This document shows, piece after piece, positions 58,106-64,000 of a stretch of 64,000 nucleotides of DNA (position 1 is the first letter of the stretch; each line of letters opens with the position of its first letter). This stretch comes from JAEKNW01 sp963678375 (GTDB lineage: Bacteria; Cloacimonadota; Cloacimonadia; Cloacimonadales; JAFGVF01), in NCBI GenBank assembly GCA_963678375.2, contig CAXXQH010000001.1:1-64000 (forward strand), read 5' to 3'. Both the position numbers and the translations under genes were made by a program. Under the pieces are notes generated by a model. The model saw only the letters and a list, made by a program, of their open reading frames with translations. It had not been told where the DNA came from and made no database searches.

Positions 58106-58227
58106 CGAATGTAAAATTATTCATTATAAAAAAAATGTCAAGTATGATAAACGATAAAATATAATTAAATATAATTAAAGCAAAATGTTTATTGGTAATT
58201 TATTGATACAGCTTGTAGCTTGAATGT

Positions 58228-59469
58228 TTATTCTTTGATTAAGTCTATTGGATTTAGCTTTTTAATGCGATAAATTGGGAATAAAGAGCTAACAATTGAA
58301 AATGTTAATGAGAATAAAGTTACTAGAATAAAATCAGTAAGCTGGATAGATATTGGAAGAGTAGGGAAGATGTGTACTATATTGCTTGGCATAGAAATAA
58401 TATTAAATTTTAACTGTATAATCAATAGAGAATATGCTAGCATATTACCAACTGCTACCCCTGCAAATCCGAGGATTATTCCTTGATATAGAAAGATTTT
58501 CATAATATCTTTTTGAGAGTAACCTATAGTTGAGAGGATACCTAGTTCTTTCTTTTTATTGGAAACCTTTTTAAGGAAACTTCCTGATAAGTTGAAAGAG
58601 GACAAAATAATAATTAAACTAAGAACAAAAGACATTACATTCTTTTCTAATTTTTGAGCATCATATAGATTGCTATTTTTATCACTCCAAGAAGTAACTG
58701 AATTATTTTCAAGTAGAGCTTGGATTTGCTTTTTATATGTGTTAGCTTTAGAAAAATCTTTGCTATAAAGCTCAATTTTATTATAGAGTTGCTTACTATG
58801 TGTTAAATTTTGCAGATTAGAATCTGAGACATACACTATCCCAAGTTCTAGTTCTGGTATTAAATTTGAATAAATACCTTGAATAGTAAAGTTCTTAGTT
58901 AGAGGGATTTGGCCGATAGAACTAAAATTAGATTTACCCAGTGAAATTACAGTAAATTCATCACCAAGATTGAGAGAGTATCTTCTTGCAAGTTCATAAC
59001 CAATAAAAGCCCCATTATTGGTAAATAAGTCAAGATTATTATGTCCATAGATAAGTCCAGGTTTATCCGAAATAAGTTGTGAATATGGAAGTTTATTTAA
59101 TACTTGATTATGCTTTTTAAATTCAGTTAAATTTATTCCAACAAATTTTGCTAAAATCGTCTGCTTTTTGGCTAGGATTACTAAATCTTCTTCATAGACT
59201 GGATTAAGATACTTAGTGAATTCAAAATTATTGAGGGTATTAATAATCTGAGGTATATCATTTTCAGCATTTAAATCTATTTCAATTTCAGCAGAAGATG
59301 CTAGAATTCTTTCAATTACGACCTCTCGCATACCATTCATAACCGAAAGAATTATCAATAGTGCAGAAACACCAATAATAATCCCAAGAAGGCTTAGCCA
59401 GTGTGAACCGGCTAAGCGAGATTTTTTCCCTTTTAAATATCTTCTACTTATAAAGGTACATTTATTCAT
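58228..59469 (-). CDS. LolC/LolE-type lipoprotein-releasing permease
   Basis: 413 residues. N-terminal arm (FISRRYLKGKKSR), first helix with SLLGIIIGVSALLIILSVMNG, a periplasmic domain, three C-terminal helices with the KKELGILSTIGYSQKDI coupling motif. This is the Lol/FtsX-type permease that, with LolD, lifts lipoproteins to LolA. Only one permease is present (LolF-like situation). It follows lysS by 24 nt. Confidence 0.82.
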   Translation of the reverse strand: MNKCTFISRRYLKGKKSRLAGSHWLSLLGIIIGVSALLIILSVMNGMREVVIERILASSAEIEIDLNAENDIPQIINTLNNFEFTKYLNPVYEEDLVILAKKQTILAKFVGINLTEFKKHNQVLNKLPYSQLISDKPGLIYGHNNLDLFTNNGAFIGYELARRYSLNLGDEFTVISLGKSNFSSIGQIPLTKNFTIQGIYSNLIPELELGIVYVSDSNLQNLTHSKQLYNKIELYSKDFSKANTYKKQIQALLENNSVTSWSDKNSNLYDAQKLEKNVMSFVLSLIIILSSFNLSGSFLKKVSNKKKELGILSTIGYSQKDIMKIFLYQGIILGFAGVAVGNMLAYSLLIIQLKFNIISMPSNIVHIFPTLPISIQLTDFILVTLFSLTFSIVSSLFPIYRIKKLNPIDLIKE

Positions 59470-59493
59470 TTTTATATGATTATTAGTTAATGG

Positions 59494-60987
59494 CTATTCA
59501 GGCTTCATGGTTGGGAATAAAATTACTTCCTTAATAGATGTGTTGTTTGTTAACAACATGATAAGTCTATCGATACCAATGCCAAGACCACCCATAGGAG
59601 GCATACCATATTCAAGAGCCTCTAAGAAATCTTCATCAACTACATTAGCTTCATCGTCACCCATTTCTCTTAGCTTTGCTTGTTCTTCAAGTCTATTTCT
59701 CTGATCAATAGGATCATTGAGCTCAGAGAAGGCGTTTCCATACTCACCGCCACATATAAATAATTCAAATCTTTCTACGAATTTAGGATTATCTGCTCTC
59801 ATCTTAGCAAGAGGAGATACCTCGGTTGGAAAGTCAGTAACAAAGGTAGGTTGAATTAATTTAGCTTCAACAAAGTGTTCGAATAATTCTTCTAATAGCT
59901 TACCAGGACCAACATTATCTGGAATCTCCATTTTATTATCTTTCATGAATGAAGCCATTTTGTCATAATCTAAATCATGTGCCGAAAAACCAGAATATTC
60001 TTCAACTAAATCTGCCATAGATGCTCTTCTAAAAGAAGTAGCAAGATTAACTTCATGATTATTGAAAGTGAAAACAGATTTATTAAAGACATTCTTAGCA
60101 ATTGACTGTATAATGCCTTCAGTAATATCCATCATTCCTTCTAAATCTGAATAAGCTTGATAAAGCTCAATAGCAGTAAATTCAGGATTATGAGTTCTAT
60201 CCATACCTTCATTACGGAAGTTCTTACCGATCTCATAGACTCTTTCAAATCCACCTATTATGAGTCTCTTCAAATATAATTCAGTCGCTATCCTTAAGTA
60301 AAGATCCATATCAAGGCTGTTATGGTGAGTTATGAATGGGCGAGCATTGGCTCCACCATAAAGAGGTTGAAGGATAGGAGTCTCAACTTCAATAAAATCT
60401 AGTGAGTTTAGATAGTTTCGAATATCTTGAATAATTTTTGAGCGTTGAATAAAAGTCTCTTTTCTGTCAGGATTGAGAAGAAGATCTAGATATCTTTTTC
60501 TGTAACGAAGCTCAATATCAGAAAATTCATCATATCTAACAATTTGTCCATCAACTTCTTTTTCTTTAACAGCAGGAGTTGGACGTAGATTTTTTGTTAG
60601 AAGTTTTATATTTGAAGCTTTAACTGAGAATTCACCAGTTTTAGTTGTGAAACAGGTACCGGTTACTTGAACAAAGTCTCCCATATCACATAATTTGAAT
60701 AGTTCATAGTTTTCTTCGCCTAATTCATCTTTCTTCACAAAGATTTGAATTTTACCAGAGATATCAGAAACATTACCAAAACCAATTTTACCTTGACGAC
60801 GCATAGCAACAAGTCTACCAGAAATAATAACTTGTGTAGAATTCTCTTGAAGGCTATCTTTATTTTCCCAGAGTTCATTGATCTTATGTGTTCTTTCAGA
60901 TTTAACAGGATAAGGATTTATCCCTTTATCAATAATCTTCTGTAATTTTTCTCTTCTTAGTTTCAGGATTTGTGTTGTATTATCCAC
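59494..60987 (-). CDS. lysS: Lysyl-tRNA synthetase, class II
   Basis: 497 residues. OB-fold anticodon domain (about 55-150), then catalytic core with motif 2 FRNEGMDRTHNPEFTAIELY and motif 3 GMPPMGGLGIGIDRLIMLLT. Ends in FPTMKPE as usual. It charges tRNA-Lys. GAGGCTC precedes the start. Confidence 0.96.
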   Translation of the reverse strand: MDNTTQILKLRREKLQKIIDKGINPYPVKSERTHKINELWENKDSLQENSTQVIISGRLVAMRRQGKIGFGNVSDISGKIQIFVKKDELGEENYELFKLCDMGDFVQVTGTCFTTKTGEFSVKASNIKLLTKNLRPTPAVKEKEVDGQIVRYDEFSDIELRYRKRYLDLLLNPDRKETFIQRSKIIQDIRNYLNSLDFIEVETPILQPLYGGANARPFITHHNSLDMDLYLRIATELYLKRLIIGGFERVYEIGKNFRNEGMDRTHNPEFTAIELYQAYSDLEGMMDITEGIIQSIAKNVFNKSVFTFNNHEVNLATSFRRASMADLVEEYSGFSAHDLDYDKMASFMKDNKMEIPDNVGPGKLLEELFEHFVEAKLIQPTFVTDFPTEVSPLAKMRADNPKFVERFELFICGGEYGNAFSELNDPIDQRNRLEEQAKLREMGDDEANVVDEDFLEALEYGMPPMGGLGIGIDRLIMLLTNNTSIKEVILFPTMKPE

Positions 60988-61025
60988 AAGAGCCTCCGTA
61001 AATATTATATTTTTTAGATATTAAG

Positions 61026-61049
61026 AAAGCGGGTAATTAAACCCGCTTT
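61026..61049. terminator. Terminator after rpsA
   Basis: AAAGCGGGT and ACCCGCTTT around AATTAA, 31 nt after the rpsA stop on the - strand. T-rich but short tail. Confidence 0.7.
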
Positions 61050-61079
61050 CCACATTTATATAATTAGATTATTTGTCAA

Positions 61080-62510
61080 TTATAATTGATTGAATGGGTT
61101 ATCTTCAGGAACTTCAGGTTTATCTTCAGCCCATTTTTTCCATTCTGCAGGTCTTCCACCGCGTTTTTTGCCTTTAAAGTTAGGTCTTCTATCTTCTTGT
61201 TTTGGTAAAGTTTCAGGAGCAGGTTGATCTTTAAGTTCTAAAGATATTCTTTTTGAATCTTTATCAATATTAGTAACTCTAAGTTCAATTTCATCACCAG
61301 AGTTTAAATTCATAGTAATAGGCATTCTTGAACGAGGTAATAAACCTGTTATACCATCAGTGATTGTTACAAAGGCTCCAAAGTTAGTGTTATTTTCAAC
61401 AGTACCTGTGATTAATTCACCAACTTGAACTTTGTCGTCAATAGTATCCCAAGGATTTTCTATTAAAGCTTTTAGAGATAAATTGATTTTCTTCTCATTT
61501 TCATCTAATTTGAAGATTTGAGCAGAAACAATATCTCCTTCTTTTAAAACTTCTTTTGGATGACGGATATTCTTGCCCCAAGACATTTCTGAAATTGGGA
61601 TAAGTCCTTCAACACCAGGGATAATTTCCACAAAAGCACCAAAGTTATGAAGTCTAAGAACCTTACATTCAACAATAGTTCCAGTCTCTAATTCTTTGAT
61701 AGCGATATCTAATGGATTTTCCTGTAATGCTTTCATTGAAAGAGAAATCTTTTCTCCATTGATAGCAAGTATTTTCACTTCCACTTCAGTATTAACAGTT
61801 AGAACATCAGAAGGCTTATTAATGTGAGCCCATGCAATTTCTGAAACATGAAGAAGACCTTCGATTCCACCAAGGTCAACAAATGCACCGAAATCAGTTA
61901 ATCTTCTAATTACACCAGTAACAACTTTTCCAGCTTCTAGAGTGGCAAGAGCCTCTTCTTTCATGATTTTAGCTTCGTCTTGTAGGAGTTTTTTTCTGGA
62001 AACGATAATGTTGCGACCGTTATCTTCGTACTCTGTTACTAAGAATGTGAAGTTGCTGTTAAGGTAGTGTGAGTCCTCGTGTAACATAATATCCATTTGA
62101 GATTTAGGACAGAATGCTCTTACACCTAGTACATCAACGCTATATCCACCATTAACTACTTTAAATACTTTACCTTCAACAGGTATTTTTTCTTCAAAAG
62201 CACTTCTAATTTGTGTTTTGTCAGCGAATTGTTTTCTTAAACTTTTTGATACCTTAATACCATCATCGTTAAATTCAACAATAAAGCCTCTTAATAAATC
62301 GCCAACTTGGTACTTCAATTTACCATTTTTATCTTTATAATCTGTAATATCTGCATAAGCATCATATTTTCCATTCATGTTAATAAAGATAGATGTTTCT
62401 GTGATATTAATAATTTCGCCTTCAACTACATCACCCATTTTTGGGTCAGAGGTATTATTGAAGGATTCCTCTAATAATTTTGCATAATTTTCGTTTTCAT
62501 GTGAAACCAT
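61080..62510 (-). CDS. rpsA: 30S ribosomal protein S1
   Basis: 476 residues from the ATG at 62510 (AGGAG upstream; a TTG two codons earlier is rejected). Five S1 RNA-binding repeats, beginning near GDVVEGEIIN, IPVEGKVFKV, GKVVTGVIRRLTDFGAFVDL, GTIVECKVLRLHNFGAFVEI and GELITGTVENNTNFGAFVTI; the middle ones keep the GAFV and GLLHVSE/GLIPISE motifs. The C-terminal tail (about 50 residues) is basic and proline-rich (KGKKRGGRPAEWKKW). E. coli S1 has six repeats. It helps mRNA bind the 30S subunit. Confidence 0.92.
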   Translation of the reverse strand: MVSHENENYAKLLEESFNNTSDPKMGDVVEGEIINITETSIFINMNGKYDAYADITDYKDKNGKLKYQVGDLLRGFIVEFNDDGIKVSKSLRKQFADKTQIRSAFEEKIPVEGKVFKVVNGGYSVDVLGVRAFCPKSQMDIMLHEDSHYLNSNFTFLVTEYEDNGRNIIVSRKKLLQDEAKIMKEEALATLEAGKVVTGVIRRLTDFGAFVDLGGIEGLLHVSEIAWAHINKPSDVLTVNTEVEVKILAINGEKISLSMKALQENPLDIAIKELETGTIVECKVLRLHNFGAFVEIIPGVEGLIPISEMSWGKNIRHPKEVLKEGDIVSAQIFKLDENEKKINLSLKALIENPWDTIDDKVQVGELITGTVENNTNFGAFVTITDGITGLLPRSRMPITMNLNSGDEIELRVTNIDKDSKRISLELKDQPAPETLPKQEDRRPNFKGKKRGGRPAEWKKWAEDKPEVPEDNPFNQL

Positions 62511-62805
62511 AGACAAAGCTCCTATATTTGATATATATTTTAGTATTTAACTAACACTCTAATAAGATTTAGAACCATTTCTTTACTTACTGTTAGATTG
62601 TCCAGTAATTTATTAAAATATTTTAAATATGCTTTTTAGGATGCACAATAAATTATCTTAAAGCCTTGTTATCAGTACAAAAGAGTATCATAAGATATTA
62701 TAAAAAAAGTAGTTAAGAAATGAAATATGTCAGTTAAATGAACGAAAGAAATTAAAAAAAATTAAAAAAAAAGACATTATATGCTAAATATATATTAATT
62801 GATAT
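62511..62805. other. Intergenic stretch between rpsA and the barrel gene
   Basis: About 290 bases, very AT-rich, including a 62751-62773 A-rich tract. It must hold the rpsA promoter on the - strand; no clean hexamer pair stands out. No ORF. Confidence 0.5.
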
Positions 62806-64000
62806 TTAGAATTCAGAACCAAAACTTAACATTGGAATTACTTTCTCATGATTAAAGTAAAATCCCATTTCTATAGTTAACTGTAAAGCAGATGCAAGAA
62901 AGTAATCTGATATTGTTGAAATCTTATAATATGTAGTATTGCTATTTGATTTATAATTATTTTGGTAAATCCCAAGATTGATATCTATATCTTTCATAGC
63001 AACATTAGGAGTCCAAAAACCATTTCTAACTTTATAGAGGTTAAAAGAAGTGACAAAACCATAATCATGATAAGAAGAAATGGAATCATTAATTTTATGT
63101 TCTGAGAAATTAGGTGATTCATCAAAGCTTTCAACCTTCTCGTAAAAAGCAGTTAGCTCTAATTTCTTAAAGTTATGACTTATGATTGTTTTATTAGTGT
63201 AACCAGAGTTTCCTAAATCTCTCATATAATTATTAATAAGGGAAGTGTTGAACTTTCTGAAGCAGATTTGATTTCCTAAATAATAATCATTATCGAAATC
63301 TGTTTGCCCAATTAAAGTTATTCTTTCTAGCCAGTTTATATACGATCTATAGATGTCAACTTGACTAGAGATATAATTATCAAGTTTGCTATCAACATAA
63401 ATATTCAAGTTAAAAGGTGAAAATAATTTAGTTGCAATGTTTAAACCAAAAATACCCTTACCATCATTATTCAAATACCAGTTTGCATTTATATCAAAGT
63501 AGCCAATACCATCACTTGTAAAAAATCCAAAAGGATATCTTACATAAGGGAATAAGAGGTTTTTCATAGATTCACCTACTGCCTTATTCTCTTCATAATC
63601 ATCATCTATTATAGTTATTAATCTTGAATCTTCAACTAGTCTCAATTCAGGTGGGCTAGTTACTAAATCAGTAGAGGATATTCTCTCACCAGAACCAGAA
63701 ATACTTTTATAATAGAGCTTATTCTTGATAATTTGGGAATTGTCTGCATAGAAGTCTTTACTAATTTTATCAATTATATTATTAATTATATCATATTGAT
63801 AAGCTTGAGAAATATTATCCTGATTGGAAGTGAATATTAATTTGTTATCAACTAAACTAAGATTCTTCTCTTGCGATAAAGTAGTGATAAGTGGTTTAAA
63901 ACTGTTATCAATGATTGATATTTCTCCAATATCCCATGATGAATTTGGATATTTGAAAGTGCAAAGTATTCTATTATTATTTTCATTATAGACTAATTCA
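62806..64000 (-). CDS. Propeller-plus-barrel outer-membrane-associated protein (5' end outside window)
   Basis: The frame is open to the right edge, so the protein is longer than the about 398 residues seen; apparent internal starts near 63645 are not used. The first about 115 visible residues look like TolB/PD40 beta-propeller blades (YNENNNRILCTFKYP, then DNSFKPLITTLSQ and FTSNQDNISQAYQYDI). From about residue 130 it becomes a barrel (YFDINANWYL, ending IPMLSFGSEF). TolB-like propeller joined to a barrel is seen in FCB-group surface proteins, sometimes with peptidase parts upstream. Function unknown. Confidence 0.65.
   Translation of the reverse strand, partial: ELVYNENNNRILCTFKYPNSSWDIGEISIIDNSFKPLITTLSQEKNLSLVDNKLIFTSNQDNISQAYQYDIINNIIDKISKDFYADNSQIIKNKLYYKSISGSGERISSTDLVTSPPELRLVEDSRLITIIDDDYEENKAVGESMKNLLFPYVRYPFGFFTSDGIGYFDINANWYLNNDGKGIFGLNIATKLFSPFNLNIYVDSKLDNYISSQVDIYRSYINWLERITLIGQTDFDNDYYLGNQICFRKFNTSLINNYMRDLGNSGYTNKTIISHNFKKLELTAFYEKVESFDESPNFSEHKINDSISSYHDYGFVTSFNLYKVRNGFWTPNVAMKDIDINLGIYQNNYKSNSNTTYYKISTISDYFLASALQLTIEMGFYFNHEKVIPMLSFGSEF

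Noticed and set aside
1..64000. tRNA or rRNA genes
   Set aside because: No T-arm-like GGTTCGA-type string with matching acceptor arms was found by eye, and no rRNA signature. A covariance search would be decisive.

Overview
The window is AT-rich DNA from a Gram-negative (diderm) anaerobe. Outer-membrane beta-barrels, an LptD-like protein, a LolC/E-type permease, lipoproteins, ferredoxin-type and [FeFe]-hydrogenase-like proteins and a long SecA together fit the FCB side of the tree. Candidatus Cloacimonadota is my best guess from gene content; it is inference, because there is no rRNA in the window.

Region 1 (1 to about 18.8 kb) is part of a Mu-like transposable prophage whose late-gene side runs off the left edge. 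On the + strand are the C-terminal part of a terminase large subunit and a portal protein fused to a Mu F-like minor head protein with a C-terminal nuclease-like domain. Converging on them, on the - strand, is a long early operon: a Cro/Ner-like regulator, an antirepressor, MuA-like DDE transposase, MuB-like AAA ATPase, winged-helix protein, GemA-like protein, DUF3164 protein, a phage replication C-terminal domain protein and several small zinc-ribbon proteins. An XRE repressor is divergent at the right end, followed by a cluster of terminal direct repeats that probably marks the phage end. Between the late and early modules sit two cargo units: a pair of small membrane proteins with their own consensus promoter between 22-bp direct repeats, and a soluble plus four-helix membrane pair whose layout resembles lambda RexA/RexB.

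The most unusual feature of region 1 is a set of at least six families of short palindromic repeats. They lie between genes and also in frame inside genes: portal/head fusion, transposase, GemA-like, DUF3102-like, replication and coiled-coil proteins. Two subfamilies keep the same hairpin with compensatory stem changes. One composite copy forms the linker joining portal and head domains, and five copies in a row form a linker in the transposase. I saw none of these families in the host DNA to the right.

Region 2 (19 to 64 kb) is ordinary chromosome, densely packed: an outer-membrane protein, a divergent PurA, a PorV-like barrel, a DUF362/ferredoxin protein, an FtsB-like protein, an ABC ATPase, two more barrels, an HMCES/YedK-like protein, PepT and an LPP20-like lipoprotein. 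Next is a five-gene redox-signalling-like operon (DRTGG, RsbW-type ATPase, [FeFe]-hydrogenase-like ferredoxin protein, DRTGG, PHP). Then come an RluD-type pseudouridine synthase, an aminotransferase, a P-loop kinase, and a - strand thiamine salvage run (thiM-thiE-thiD-tenA) continuing into a methyltransferase and cutC. A + strand block follows: secA, a Smg-like gene, topA, a MacB-type permease, an endonuclease, queC and hutD. The last block is on the - strand: lptD-gmhB-M16-M16, a LolC/E-type permease with lysS, rpsA, and a beta-propeller/barrel protein cut by the right edge. No rRNA, tRNA or CRISPR array was recognised.
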